A stretch of 64,000 nt of DNA, from positions 1-64,000 of the forward strand of contig NZ_PJZF01000003.1 of the NCBI RefSeq assembly GCF_002858675.1. Direction: 5' to 3'. Below the pieces are notes generated by a model. That model saw nothing but the letters and a program-made list of their open reading frames with translations, had not been told where the DNA came from and did not search any database. Below, in pieces: positions 27,097-35,499 of the stretch (the first letter of the stretch is position 1; every line of letters begins with the position of its first letter). The position numbers and the translations under genes are program-made. This DNA comes from Chimaeribacter californicus (GTDB lineage: Bacteria; Pseudomonadota; Gammaproteobacteria; Enterobacterales; Enterobacteriaceae).

Positions 27097-27855
27097 ATGC
27101 AATCTGAAGAACAGCAACTCATTGATGGTTTGTTTGATCGTCTCAAACAGGCTGAATCACAAACCGGCGCACGTGACCATGCCGCCGAGCAACGTATCCA
27201 GGCGCGTATCCGTGAACAGCCGGCAGCGCCTTACTATATGGCGCAATCGATCATTATTCAGGAAGCGGCCTTAAAACGCATGGACCAACGCGTCAAGGCA
27301 CTGGAGGCGCAGGTGAACACGCTGCAACAGCAGGCGGCCCAACCGCAGCAGAGCAGCGGCGGTTTCCTCTCCAGCCTGTTTGGCGGCGGCCACCGCTCTG
27401 CCCCTGCCCCGCAGCAGAACCAGAATTATCAGCCTGCCCAGCAGAATCAGGCCGCCTGGAACAATGCGCCGCAACAGCCCTATTCCCAGCAACCTGCCGC
27501 GCCGGTTCAGGCTGCACCTTCGCGGGCGGGAAGTTTTATCGGCGGTGCCCTGCAAACGGCGGCCGGGGTGGCAGGTGGGGTCATGCTGGCGGATATGCTG
27601 ACCGGCATGTTCCACCATTCCCAACCGGAAGAGATTGTGAACATCATTAATAATGATGATCCGATGCCGGTGAATACCGCGGAAGATCAGAGCATGTTCC
27701 AGGAATTTGATGAATCCAATAATCTGGATACGTTTAACGGCACGGACGATCGCTACGCCAGTAATGGCTTCCTGGATAATCAGAATGATACGTTCGGCAG
27801 TAACGACAGTTTTGGCGATGACAGCTTTAACGATGACGATGACTCTTTCCTTTAA
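27097..27855 (+). CDS. DUF2076 family protein
   Basis: This 252-residue protein matches DUF2076: an N-terminal helical part (EEQQLIDGLFDRLKQAE, then MAQSIIIQEAALKRMDQRVK and a coiled coil), a glutamine/proline-rich linker from about residue 95, a short glycine-rich hydrophobic patch (GGALQTAAGVAGGVMLADML) and a very acidic C-terminal tail rich in Asp, Asn and Phe. It probably associates with membranes or the periplasm through the glycine-rich patch. Function is unknown. CTGGAGG precedes the start. Confidence 0.85.
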   Translation: MQSEEQQLIDGLFDRLKQAESQTGARDHAAEQRIQARIREQPAAPYYMAQSIIIQEAALKRMDQRVKALEAQVNTLQQQAAQPQQSSGGFLSSLFGGGHRSAPAPQQNQNYQPAQQNQAAWNNAPQQPYSQQPAAPVQAAPSRAGSFIGGALQTAAGVAGGVMLADMLTGMFHHSQPEEIVNIINNDDPMPVNTAEDQSMFQEFDESNNLDTFNGTDDRYASNGFLDNQNDTFGSNDSFGDDSFNDDDDSFL

Positions 27856-27886
27856 TCCCCTCGCGTAATGCCATCAGTGCCTGCGG

Positions 27887-28150
27887 TCAACCCGCAGGCA
27901 CTTTCTCCGCGTTATCCATGCGCTTCAGTTTCCGCTTATATCCCCTGACCTTACGCCGCTTGTTCAAAGCCTGCCATCCGGCCGTCAGGCAGATGCCCCC
28001 GGACAACAGCATCGGCCCCAGCGGGTGGCCGGTCACGCCCATCAGGATGAAATACAGGCCGGCAATGCCTGCCAGCCACATGGCGCTGTGGCTGATGCGG
28101 TGCTTTTCGTTTAACTGTCGGCGCAGGCGCTCTTTTTCACTGATTCCCAT
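27887..28150 (-). CDS. Small membrane protein of unknown function
   Basis: This 87-residue protein has a basic N-terminal stretch (KERLRRQLNEKH), two hydrophobic segments (SAMWLAGIAGLYFILMGV and GPMLLSGGICLTAGWQAL) and a lysine/arginine-rich tail (KRRKVRGYKRKLKRM), so both ends should lie in the cytoplasm. I do not recognise the family. It converges on the DUF2076 gene with only 31 bp between the stops. Confidence 0.7.
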   Translation of the reverse strand: MGISEKERLRRQLNEKHRISHSAMWLAGIAGLYFILMGVTGHPLGPMLLSGGICLTAGWQALNKRRKVRGYKRKLKRMDNAEKVPAG

Positions 28151-28250
28151 CTTTTTTTCCTTTTTATTGGTGAGAACGGAGAACAGATATGGGGGCAGTT
28201 ATTTAATAATTCAATGGGTTACTGGTTTTTCTTTTCAGCCGCCTGCGGGC

Positions 28251-28598
28251 CTATTTCTTTTCAGAATCAATGAAAGGTGGGATTTTACGGCTCTCCCAGG
28301 CGGATAAGATGGCATCCCGGATGCGGTCCGCCCCGACAAAGCCGACAAAAATGCCGACAATCGGCATCCAGGACGCGTGCAGCCCGCTGGAACGCATGGC
28401 AGCCACCACCGCCAGCGTGGTCAACACACAGACCAAACTGCCGACAAGCAAGGGAAGGCCGCGCCGCCCCTCGGCCAGCCCGGACCAGCAAGAGACAATA
28501 AAAGCGGATAAGCCGGTAAAGCACCCCAGCGGGTGATCGGCCAGCCAGGTGCCGGCCTGTAACAGGTGGGAAAACCAATCCGGTTCAGACAGTGGCAT
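28251..28598 (-). CDS. Phage holin-like protein (LydA / holin superfamily III type)
   Basis: This 115-residue protein has three hydrophobic segments (LGCFTGLSAFIVSCWSGL, LPLLVGSLVCVLTTLAVVAA and PIVGIFVGFVGADRI) and ends with a charged tail. The IVGIFVGFVGADRIRD block resembles the C-terminal part of LydA-type phage holins. Holins form membrane holes that release endolysin. No endolysin or other lysis gene is adjacent, so this is a remnant or a domesticated holin. GGAGG lies four bases before the ATG at 28598; the frame is open further upstream without a ribosome site. Confidence 0.7.
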   Translation of the reverse strand: MPLSEPDWFSHLLQAGTWLADHPLGCFTGLSAFIVSCWSGLAEGRRGLPLLVGSLVCVLTTLAVVAAMRSSGLHASWMPIVGIFVGFVGADRIRDAILSAWESRKIPPFIDSEKK

Positions 28599-28676
28599 AA
28601 CGCCTCCAGACCAGAAATATGTACCGGCGGCACGGGTGCGCCGGGCCACTCGCGGGCCGCGCACCCTCCGGCCCGG

Positions 28677-28850
28677 TTACATCGGGACGATTTTATAGCC
28701 GTATTGGTTCAGCAGCGCCTCATACGACTCCGGAGTAATAATAATTTGGTCATCTGCAAGGGGTAACACCCAGATCACCTCCTCTCCGTCGGTATAAAGT
28801 TCATACCGTCCCCCAGGCGCAATAAATTCACGTAAATTGTCGAATGTCAT
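28677..28850 (-). CDS. Small acidic protein of unknown function, 57 residues
   Basis: This short gene encodes MTFDNLREFIAPGG, then GEEVIWVLPLADDQIIITPE and ends NQYGYKIVPM: a small soluble protein with alternating strand-like segments. I do not recognise it. An ATG two codons upstream (28856) is possible, but the only ribosome-site-like sequence (CGGA) is better spaced for 28850. It lies just upstream of the holin-like gene on the same strand and may belong to the same phage remnant. Confidence 0.55.
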   Translation of the reverse strand: MTFDNLREFIAPGGRYELYTDGEEVIWVLPLADDQIIITPESYEALLNQYGYKIVPM

Positions 28851-29100
28851 AGCCATCGTTCCGATTAATTGTTCATCCCCTGCGGGGGCCTGTCCATTTA
28901 ATCCTTTCGCGCGAATTTATATCTAAGACCTGAATGACCTATCCATCAAATTAGCCGCGCTAACCTATAAGGAGAGGCGCGTAATTTCAGGCCTGGCAGA
29001 GCGGGCCACGCACAGGTAATACGGGGTTGGCCGGCGGCTCATTTTTCTCAGTGAGGGCGTACAGCGCCCATCAACAGCAGGCGTGATATCAGCATAGCAC

Positions 29101-29151
29101 CTAAGCCTAAAGCTTACAATAAACTCAACACTAAGCTTATTTATAAGCGTA
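29101..29151. promoter_or_regulatory. Operator cluster upstream of the XRE repressor gene
   Basis: CTAAGCCTAAAGCTTA at 29101-29116 and GCTTAT-TT-ATAAGC at 29135-29148 (a perfect 6-bp palindrome) precede the repressor start at 29175. Related TAAGCCT half-sites recur beyond the 3' end of the gene. This looks like phage-style autoregulation. The remaining gap 28857-29100 shows nothing further. Confidence 0.6.
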
Positions 29152-29174
29152 ACCCTTATGGGTATACTCGTTCG

Positions 29175-29558
29175 ATGAAATCATTAAACCGTAGTGACCA
29201 CGCCCTGGCCGTCAGGCTGGATGAATTGCTCAAAATGAAGGGTATCTCAAAGGCGGAGATGGCCCGTATCGCCGGTGTCAGCCCGCAATCCGTTAATGGC
29301 TGGTACCGGCGGGGGCAGATCAGTAAAACCTCGGCCCTGCGTCTCAGCACAACGCTCAGCGTGCCGTTGCCCTGGCTGCTGGGCGAGGAGGTAGAGCCCG
29401 ATTCCGGCCTGACCTCACGCCAGCAACGGATGCTGGATTTGTTCGATCAGTTGCCGGATCTGGAGCAGGAAAATATGCTGGCGGTGTTTGAACAGCGGCT
29501 GAAAGAGCTGGATGCGCTGACTGAAAGCTACCTGCTGCGGCGAAAACGCGATACCTGA
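29175..29558 (+). CDS. XRE-family (Cro/CI-like) transcriptional regulator
   Basis: This 127-residue protein has an N-terminal helix-turn-helix (LKMKGISKAEMARIAGVS, then PQSVNGWYRRGQI, residues 18-50) typical of lambda-type repressors, a SALRLSTTLSVPLPWLLGE segment and a helical C-terminal dimerisation region. There is no LexA/CI peptidase domain, so it is not SOS-cleavable. No clear ribosome site precedes it. Palindromic TAAGCYTA-type sites on both sides suggest it controls itself and the gene starting at 29686. Confidence 0.85.
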   Translation: MKSLNRSDHALAVRLDELLKMKGISKAEMARIAGVSPQSVNGWYRRGQISKTSALRLSTTLSVPLPWLLGEEVEPDSGLTSRQQRMLDLFDQLPDLEQENMLAVFEQRLKELDALTESYLLRRKRDT

Positions 29559-29590
29559 ACCGCCTGCAAGGCCTTATCTCACCCGCCCGC

Positions 29591-29633
29591 TTATAAGCCT
29601 TAGGTTGACAATCAATACACCATAGGCTTAACT
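29591..29633 (+). promoter_or_regulatory. Promoter with overlapping repressor-like sites
   Basis: TTGACA at 29605-29610 with a 17-bp spacer to TTAACT at 29628 forms a plausible promoter for the gene at 29686. It is bracketed by TTATAAGCCTTAGG (29591-29604) and TAGGCTTA (29623-29630), the latter being the complement of the TAAGCCTA found upstream of the XRE gene. Binding there would block the promoter. Confidence 0.6.
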
Positions 29634-29685
29634 TTTCATCACGGTTATTTTTTACCTGAAAGCAACCTTTTCAGCGGGAGGCCCT

Positions 29686-30087
29686 ATGTCCGCCCAGAGG
29701 GCAATTAAGAGTGCAGTGAAGAGTACAGCTAAAAAAACGCGTCCGAAAGCTTCAGCGGCTTACCTGGCCCTGGCGGCAGAAAATGCCGTTCTGAAAACCC
29801 GGCTGCTGGCCGCCCGCAAACTGGCGGGCTGCGGCCGCGTGGTGTTTGCCCTCCAGACGCTGGGCGGTGCGTTGCAGGAGCTGCCGGTCACCAATGCCGT
29901 AATAGCGGACATTGAGGTGCATGCGGCACAAAAAGTGGTGGCGCACTTGCGGCAACAGGCGTTGCGCGCCCGCCAGAAGGGCTATCTGGCGCAGGCCAAC
30001 GCCCTCAACCATGCCGCCACAGTGACGGCGCAATTTGCAGTGGGTCTGCAGCCGGTTAAACTTCCCGCATCAGGGAAACATAAATAA
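29686..30087 (+). CDS. Basic helical protein of unknown function, probably phage-derived
   Basis: I do not recognise this 133-residue protein. It starts with a lysine/arginine-rich segment (KSAVKSTAKKTRPK), followed by alanine/leucine-rich helices (AAYLALAAENAVLKTRLLAA; HLRQQALRARQKGYLAQANA). The composition suits a nucleic-acid-associated or regulatory helical protein. GCGGGAGG precedes the start. It lies downstream of a promoter that carries sites similar to those of the XRE repressor and sits next to the 3' end of tRNA-Ser, a common phage integration position. Confidence 0.6.
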   Translation: MSAQRAIKSAVKSTAKKTRPKASAAYLALAAENAVLKTRLLAARKLAGCGRVVFALQTLGGALQELPVTNAVIADIEVHAAQKVVAHLRQQALRARQKGYLAQANALNHAATVTAQFAVGLQPVKLPASGKHK

Positions 30088-30198
30088 AAGGTCGGTAAAG
30101 CCTGAACAGGCAGAAAAAACAGGGACAATGCCAGGTAAAACAGCAGGGGCGGGAGATTTATCACAGACAGGGAGCAGCGTAACTGCTTGAATAAAAAG

Positions 30199-30288
30199 TG
30201 GCGGAGAGAGGGGGATTTGAACCCCCGGTAGAGTTACCCCTACTCCGGTTTTCGAGACCGGTCCGTTCAGCCGCTCCGGCATCTCTCC
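30199..30288 (-). tRNA. serU: tRNA-Ser (CGA)
   Basis: A 90-nt class II tRNA on the minus strand, including an encoded CCA end. The acceptor arm pairs GGAGAGA with TCTCTCC, the anticodon loop reads CTCGAAA with anticodon CGA, a long variable arm (GGGGTAACTCTACC) is present, and the T-arm carries GGTTCAAATCC. Position beside mtfA matches serU of E. coli. Confidence 0.95.
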
Positions 30289-30381
30289 GTAATTGCGGTT
30301 GCCATCATGCCCTGTTTTACGGCATTTTTACAGCACTAACCGGTGCCCGGATGTTCGAGTGATCACTTTGCGAGCAAGATG

Positions 30382-31149
30382 ATGATTAAGTGGCCGTGGA
30401 AAGCAACCCCTCCCCCTTCCCCCCCGTTTGAACAGTGGCCGGAAGCCCTGGCGATTCCGCTGTTCGCTGCCTTTACCGCCGAAGAAAAACAGCAGATTAC
30501 CGCGCTGGCGGCCCACTTCCTGCGGCAAAAACGCCTGGTGCCGTTACAGGGGCTGGTGCTTACCCCGCTGATGGAAGCGCGGCTGGGGCTGTTGTTTGCG
30601 CTGCCGGTGATGTCACTGGGGCTGCCGTGGCTGGACGGGTTCCATGAAGTGCTGATCTACCCTGCCCCCTTTCTGGTGGAGGATGTCTGGGAAGATGACG
30701 CCGGGCTGGTACACAGCGGGCCGATGGTGCACGCCGGGCAGAGCTGGGAACAGGGGCCGGTGGTGCTGAACTGGCAGGACGTGCAGGATTCGTTTGATCT
30801 GTCCGGATTTAACCTGGTGGTGCATGAGGTGGCGCATAAACTGGACCTGCGCAACGGCGGCGTGGTGAACGGTGTGCCGCCGATCCCGCTGCGGAGCGTG
30901 GCGGGCTGGGAGCAAGCGCTGCACGCCGCGATGGACGCCATTCAGGAAGAGAGCGATCTGGTGGGAGAAGCCGCCGCCAGCCTGGACGCCTATGCCGCGA
31001 CCGATCCGGCGGAGTGTTTCGCGGTGCTCTCTGAATACTTCTTCAGTGCGCCCGAACTGCTGGCCGGGCGCTTCCCGGCGCTCTACCCCTATTTTGTCAG
31101 TTTCTACCGGCAAGACCCGCTGGCGCGCCTGCAACGACCGCCGGCCTAG
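30382..31149 (+). CDS. mtfA: Mlc titration factor A (zinc metallopeptidase)
   Basis: This 255-residue protein matches E. coli MtfA, from MIKWPWK at the start through RLVPLQG and [15 protein letters not shown] to [24 protein letters not shown] at residues 148-152 is the zinc-binding HExxH motif, with the conserved downstream glutamate in the [11 protein letters not shown] region. MtfA binds the repressor Mlc in the cytoplasm and so derepresses ptsG; it also has peptidase activity. The start at 30382 follows the E. coli protein; an ATG lies immediately before it. Its position between tRNA-Ser and tRNA-Asn is as in E. coli. Confidence 0.95.
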   Translation: MIKWPWKATPPPSPPFEQWPEALAIPLFAAFTAEEKQQITALAAHFLRQKRLVPLQGLVLTPLMEARLGLLFALPVMSLGLPWLDGFHEVLIYPAPFLVEDVWEDDAGLVHSGPMVHAGQSWEQGPVVLNWQDVQDSFDLSGFNLVVHEVAHKLDLRNGGVVNGVPPIPLRSVAGWEQALHAAMDAIQEESDLVGEAAASLDAYAATDPAECFAVLSEYFFSAPELLAGRFPALYPYFVSFYRQDPLARLQRPPA

Positions 31150-31231
31150 TGCCATGTTGTGCCAGAGAGTGCCATCACAGCACCGTATTGTTTAGTTGCT
31201 GAGCAGTCAGCATAATCGTGTCACTTTGCCG

Positions 31232-31260
31232 TTGACAGGGTCGGGGCGTATGGATATGAT
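31232..31260 (+). promoter_or_regulatory. Promoter of tRNA-Asn copy 1
   Basis: TTGACA (consensus -35) and TATGAT (-10) with a 17-bp spacer, followed by the GC-rich discriminator GCGCCCC typical of stringently controlled stable-RNA promoters. Confidence 0.9.
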
Positions 31261-31278
31261 GCGCCCCGTTCACACGAT

Positions 31279-31354
31279 TCCTCTGTAGTTCAGTCGGTAG
31301 AACGGCGGACTGTTAATCCGTATGTCACTGGTTCGAGTCCAGTCAGAGGAGCCA
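31279..31354 (+). tRNA. tRNA-Asn (GUU), copy 1
   Basis: A 76-nt tRNA with encoded CCA and anticodon GTT in the loop CTGTTAA. The acceptor arm pairs TCCTCTG with CAGAGGA. It is identical to the copies at 31595 and 59827. Confidence 0.98.
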
Positions 31355-31360
31355 AATTCG

Positions 31361-31390
31361 AAAAGCCTGCTTTTAAAGCAGGCTTTTTTC
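31361..31390 (+). terminator. Terminator of tRNA-Asn copy 1
   Basis: AAAAGCCTGC pairs with GCAGGCTTTT, followed by a T-run. A near copy follows tRNA-Asn copy 3 and another is found at 46535, not directly after copy 2. Confidence 0.9.
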
Positions 31391-31547
31391 GTTTCTGCTT
31401 TCCGTTATTTCCCCCTTCTCTGCCTGCCGCATCGGTTCTGCGGGGCGTCATTTACAGCTTACCGGATAAATAAGCCGCTGTTTCTGCCGGGATTTCCCCC
31501 GGGTTGTTCATAATGCCAGCAAACAAACCGTTACGCTTTTTTCTGCT

Positions 31548-31576
31548 TTGACAAAGCCGGAGCACCCCTTTATTAT
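31548..31576 (+). promoter_or_regulatory. Promoter of tRNA-Asn copy 2
   Basis: TTGACA and TATTAT with a 17-bp spacer, followed by GCACCCC. The 18 bp before the tRNA are almost the same as for copies 1 and 3. Confidence 0.9.
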
Positions 31577-31594
31577 GCACCCCGTTCACACGAT

Positions 31595-31670
31595 TCCTCT
31601 GTAGTTCAGTCGGTAGAACGGCGGACTGTTAATCCGTATGTCACTGGTTCGAGTCCAGTCAGAGGAGCCA
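31595..31670 (+). tRNA. tRNA-Asn (GUU), copy 2, island insertion point
   Basis: A 76-nt tRNA with the same sequence as copy 1. Unlike copies 1 and 3, no terminator hairpin follows it; the sequence changes at once to the AT-rich left end of the island. Confidence 0.98.
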
Positions 31671-32013
31671 AACGTGTGTTCTCATACCACCCCGCGAATG
31701 TTTATCTGATTTATCCTCAACGCGTTAGCCTGAAAACTCTTCCAGATATATTTCAATTTCCCCTGTGCATCGTGAAACATTACTGGCCTGATTCAGGGTT
31801 ATTTCACTTCAATTATCGGGTGACCACCCTATGTCTTTTCATGACGTAAAAACGCGCAGGTTCACCGCCCTGTGATACCCCTTTCAACATCTCCGGTTCC
31901 CACGCTCTCTCTTTTAGTCCACCCGAGTGGTTCACGGCTCGGGGATCTCACGTATACTTTTAGTTATATAATATGATATTGTTGTAAATAATTGTTGAGT
32001 TTCCGGGGGTATT

Positions 32014-32589
32014 ATGAAAACCAAAAAACAAATAATAATTAATGTCGCGACGGACTTATTTAACAAAGAGGGTTATCAAGCGGTAGGCATTGATAAGATT
32101 ATTTCTGAAGCGGGTGTTTCCAAACTTACCCTATACCGTAACTTCGCCTCAAAAGATCAGTTAATCATTGAAGTATTAACCCAGCGTAAAGATGAATTCA
32201 TCAAAAATATCAAAGAGTTAATTGAAAATAAACACTCCCCTAAAGATAAACTATTTTCGGTGTTTAATTATTATCACACCTGGTTTAAAGATGAAAACTT
32301 TCACGGATGCATGTTTACAAACTCACTGCTGGAATTTGGTAATAAATCCAAAGAAATTTCTGATATCAATAAGGAAATGAAAGAAACTCTGGTGGCATTA
32401 ATCGCCGGGATTCTTTTTCCGCTGGTAAAAAAAGAACGGGCACAACGCATCGCTTTTACCTTTGTCATCCTGTTGGACGGCGCAATCATCTCTGAACTGA
32501 CCTACAAAGATCACAGCGAATACTCACCGGCCTTGCTGGCCTGGGCAACGGCCAAAACCATCCTTGAAGCCGAAAACATCGTACTGTAG
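32014..32589 (+). CDS. TetR-family transcriptional regulator
   Basis: This 191-residue regulator has a typical TetR N-terminal helix-turn-helix: ATDLFNKEGYQAVGIDKI, then SKLTLYRNFASKDQLIIEVL (residues 12-55), followed by an all-helical ligand-binding domain. Codon use is AT-rich compared with the flanking core genes, consistent with transfer. It is the first gene of the island and probably controls the next gene or the cluster; a TAAAAC...GTTTTA palindrome overlapping a promoter lies downstream at 32837. Confidence 0.92.
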   Translation: MKTKKQIIINVATDLFNKEGYQAVGIDKIISEAGVSKLTLYRNFASKDQLIIEVLTQRKDEFIKNIKELIENKHSPKDKLFSVFNYYHTWFKDENFHGCMFTNSLLEFGNKSKEISDINKEMKETLVALIAGILFPLVKKERAQRIAFTFVILLDGAIISELTYKDHSEYSPALLAWATAKTILEAENIVL

Positions 32590-32836
32590 CCCCGCGTCCG
32601 CCTCCCCCCTCCTGGACTCATGCCGCAGCCATCCGGCATTATCACCGGGCACCCTTTCTCGGCTCCCTTCTCCGCTGCACATTTCACAAATGCATAGACT
32701 TCGACGTATACCGATCTGTTTACATTAAAAGAAATTGAGACTAAAATCACACTTAGAAATTTATAGCAATAATTTTAATTCAAACAAAAACAATACATTA
32801 ACAAAAAATTAAACATTTATGTAATATTTAAATTGA

Positions 32837-32853
32837 TAAAACGACCGGTTTTA
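32837..32853. promoter_or_regulatory. Candidate TetR operator
   Basis: TAAAACGACCGGTTTTA has perfect 6-bp half-sites TAAAAC/GTTTTA. It lies 39 bp upstream of the oxidase gene and directly before TATATT, a likely -10 element. The rest of the gap 32590-32836 is AT-rich without a supported gene. Confidence 0.5.
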
Positions 32854-32891
32854 TATTAGTTTGCTATCTCCACAGTTTTTGGAGGTAAATG

Positions 32892-33956
32892 ATGGATAGT
32901 TTAGAGGTAATAAATACTAAACTGGCGCAAAACCCACTGCTGCCCGCCCACCTGGATGAGTACGTGGCAGAACTGTTGCGAATAGAGGATTTAGACACGT
33001 TTTTTAGCCATCATCCCACCCTGCCGGCAAAGCTGCAGGCCGCAACAGAGGCTGAACTGATTTCGGCCTATCACAGCATACAGAGTGACCACAGCCGTAA
33101 AGCGGTACAAAAAACCCTGTTTTGGTTGTACCAGACATGTCTGGCTGACCCGTTAACGGCTGAAAGCAAAAACCAGCACCACCCGGTGATGGTAACGATC
33201 AAACGAATGATAGAACGTAGATGGTTGGCGCATGAGACGCTGCATTTCGTCCCGTTACCCCTTGCTGCGAGCCCGGAACAGTTTACAGAAAGCCTGCGGG
33301 AACTCTGGTCGGCACACCGGGCCTCCACGCATCCGCTCTATACATTTTTGCAGCATGATGCGTCAAAACTGCAAATGAGCGCCTTCTTCAAAAGCGACAG
33401 TGCGTTGAATTTGTTGTTTTTTGATCTCATCGCCATGGCGATGGTAGGCGCACGTACCGAGGTGCGGGGTGAGCTCAGCCGCAATATGTGGGATGAGTGC
33501 GGCGAAGGCAGTGACCATCATACCCATGTCAATTTGTATAAAGACTTGCTGATGCGTCATCACATTGCATTGCCGTAAGATAATTTTGCCGACACCCTGA
33601 GCTGGCAAGGATTAAGCGGTTACAACCTGTTTATGTTGGGTGGGACCAACCGCGAACATTATTTCAAGCTGATTGGTGCCCTGGCTATTACAGAATTGCT
33701 GGATCCCAGTCAATATGAAAAGTTAGTCCTGGGCAGCAAACGGCTTGGTTTTACTGACCGGGATCTGCGTTACTACACCGAACATATCGGGATTGATGTC
33801 ATCCATGCAGAAGGCTGGTTGCAGCAGGTCATCACGCCAATTGTGGAAAAATCACCCGCCGCAATGGCAGAAATATGGATTGGCGCCAATCTACGTCTTA
33901 ATACGGTAGACAGTTATTATAATTCCCTGTTAAACAACCTCATCAAGATAAAGTAA
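32892..33956 (+). pseudogene. Heme-oxygenase-fold iron-dependent oxidase (HDO type), one in-frame stop
   Basis: The frame runs for 354 codons but is interrupted by TAA at 33576-33578. The protein before and after the stop reads as one continuous member of the iron-containing redox enzyme family: ARTEVRGELSRNMWDECGEG near residue 210, then after the stop GLSGYNLFMLGGTNR and YTEHIGIDVIHAEGW, which supply the Glu/His/Asp metal-ligand pattern of heme-oxygenase-like diiron oxidases. One substitution (GAA to TAA would do) explains the stop. These enzymes often tailor amino acids in natural-product pathways. GGAGG is six bases before the chosen ATG. Both halves could still be made separately, but the ligand residues are split between them. 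Confidence 0.75.
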
Positions 33957-34182
33957 ATAATTAAAAATAACAGAAGCGCCCCACCCTCTTTAGTACGAAG
34001 ACAATGAAGCATTATTCAGTCATTGCAGTTTTCTTTGGTTATTCTTGTCATCATCTATTATGACGGGCGTAATCATTGGGTCTTATTCTTATTGCTTTAA
34101 TTATTCTTATTAGTACCTGACACTACCAGTATGACGAGTTATTAACCCATCACTGTATATCAATGCTAATTGAGGTAATGCC

Positions 34183-35052
34183 ATGAGAAAAACATCGACT
34201 TTAAAAAACATACTGCAAAAGAAAGAACTCTCATTCCTGATGGAAGCCCATAATGCCATGAGCGCTAAAATAGCAGAAGAAAGCGGGTTTGAGGCATTAT
34301 GGGCTTCCGGGCTCTCTATTTCTGCCTCTATGGGGCTCAGCGACAGGAATGAAGCGTCCTGGACTCAGGTAATGGACGTTGTTGATTTTATGGTAGATAA
34401 CACCGCCATCCCTATTTTATTGGATGGCGACACCGGATTCGGCAATTTTAATAATGTCCGCCGTTTGGTTAAAAAGCTCTCTCAGCGCGGCGTCGCCGGG
34501 GTATGTCTGGAAGACAAATTATTCCCTAAAATAAACTCTTTTATTGGCGCAGGGCAGGATCTGGCTTCCATCAGTGAATTTTGCGGCAAAATAAAAGCGG
34601 CGAAAGACAGCCAGTTAGACAATGATTTTTGCGTGATTGCCCGTGTGGAAGCGCTTATCAGCGGCTGCCCCATGGAAGAAGCGTTGAAACGCGCCAACGC
34701 GTATGCCGGTGCGGGTGCCGATGCGGTATTAATTCATTCTAAACAATCAGACGGTGCGGAAATCATGGAGTTTTGCCGCCAATGGGAAAATGATTGCCCG
34801 ATCGTCATTGTACCGACGAAATACTATAACACCGCGACCGATGCGTTCCGGGAAGCCGGTGTATCCACGGTTATCTGGGCTAATCATAGCCTGCGTGCTT
34901 CCATCGCCGCGATGCGCGCTATTACCCGGAATATCCGCCAGCATAATAGCGTTGCACAGGTTGAACGTGAAATTGCCTCTCTGGACGATGTTTTCAAGCT
35001 CACCAATGAATATGAAGTACAACTGGCTGAACAGAAATACTTAACCCTTTAA
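34183..35052 (+). CDS. pepM: Phosphoenolpyruvate phosphomutase
   Basis: This 289-residue enzyme of the isocitrate-lyase superfamily rearranges phosphoenolpyruvate to phosphonopyruvate, the step that creates the C-P bond in nearly all natural phosphonates. The diagnostic mutase motif EDKxxxxxNS is present as EDKLFPKINS at residues 110-119, separating it from methylisocitrate lyases. LLDGDTGFGNFNN near residue 83 is the metal-binding loop. A GAGG site precedes the start. It is followed after 77 bp by the remains of the decarboxylase that normally pulls this unfavourable reaction forward. Length is usual for the family. Confidence 0.95.
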   Translation: MRKTSTLKNILQKKELSFLMEAHNAMSAKIAEESGFEALWASGLSISASMGLSDRNEASWTQVMDVVDFMVDNTAIPILLDGDTGFGNFNNVRRLVKKLSQRGVAGVCLEDKLFPKINSFIGAGQDLASISEFCGKIKAAKDSQLDNDFCVIARVEALISGCPMEEALKRANAYAGAGADAVLIHSKQSDGAEIMEFCRQWENDCPIVIVPTKYYNTATDAFREAGVSTVIWANHSLRASIAAMRAITRNIRQHNSVAQVEREIASLDDVFKLTNEYEVQLAEQKYLTL

Positions 35053-35129
35053 CGCGGTCGTCAGTTAACGCGACGGTCAGTGAATGCACGAGTCAGCCGG
35101 TTTTCTATTCATCCGTGAGGAAATGGCAG

Positions 35130-35487
35130 ATGATTAATGTCCGCAATTTTGTTGATGCATTGATTGAACAAGGGACACACTATTTTACCGGTGTCCCCTG
35201 CTCTTATTTAACCCCGCTGATCAATGACGTTATTGCTCGCGATGAAACCCACTACGTACTGGCTTCAAACGAGGGTGAGGCGCTGTCACTGGCCTCCGGG
35301 CTTTGGCTGGCCAATAAAACGGCCGTTGTCCTGTGCCAGAACTCCGGGCTGGGGAATCTGATAAACCCCCTGACATCCCTACCAGAGTAAATGGGCCACG
35401 CCGGACAATCCCATCTTTCACGTTTCCACCCCGACTCTGCACAGCGCACGGCAAACCAACGCCGGCACCGTGCCTCAATCCCGTTGA
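35130..35487 (+). pseudogene. ppd: Phosphonopyruvate decarboxylase, internally deleted remnant
   Basis: The first 86 codons (35130-35387) encode the N-terminus of phosphonopyruvate decarboxylase: FTGVPCSYLTPLINDVI, then LASNEGEALSLASGLWLA (thiamin-diphosphate glutamate region) and NSGLGNLINPLTSL, where the frame ends at TAA 35388-35390. In the next frame 35389-35484 reads DNPIFHVSTPTL and on to TNAGTVPQSR, then stops; this resembles the C-terminal end of the same family (PxFIHVxT...). The usual enzyme is about 370-400 residues, so some 250 codons of the middle appear deleted out of frame. The 13-bp distance from the second stop to the next start is a normal operon spacing. The C-terminal assignment is an inference from pattern. 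Confidence 0.8.
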
Positions 35488-35499
35488 ACGGTGACAACG

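Noticed and set aside
26871-27146. 91-codon frame on the minus strand upstream of the DUF2076 gene
   Set aside because: It overlaps the start of the DUF2076 gene, lacks a ribosome site, and reads as a chance frame in AT-rich DNA.
33576-33578. Recoding of the in-frame stop as selenocysteine or pyrrolysine
   Set aside because: The codon is TAA, which is used for neither, and there is no stem-loop suggestive of recoding; a nonsense mutation is simpler.
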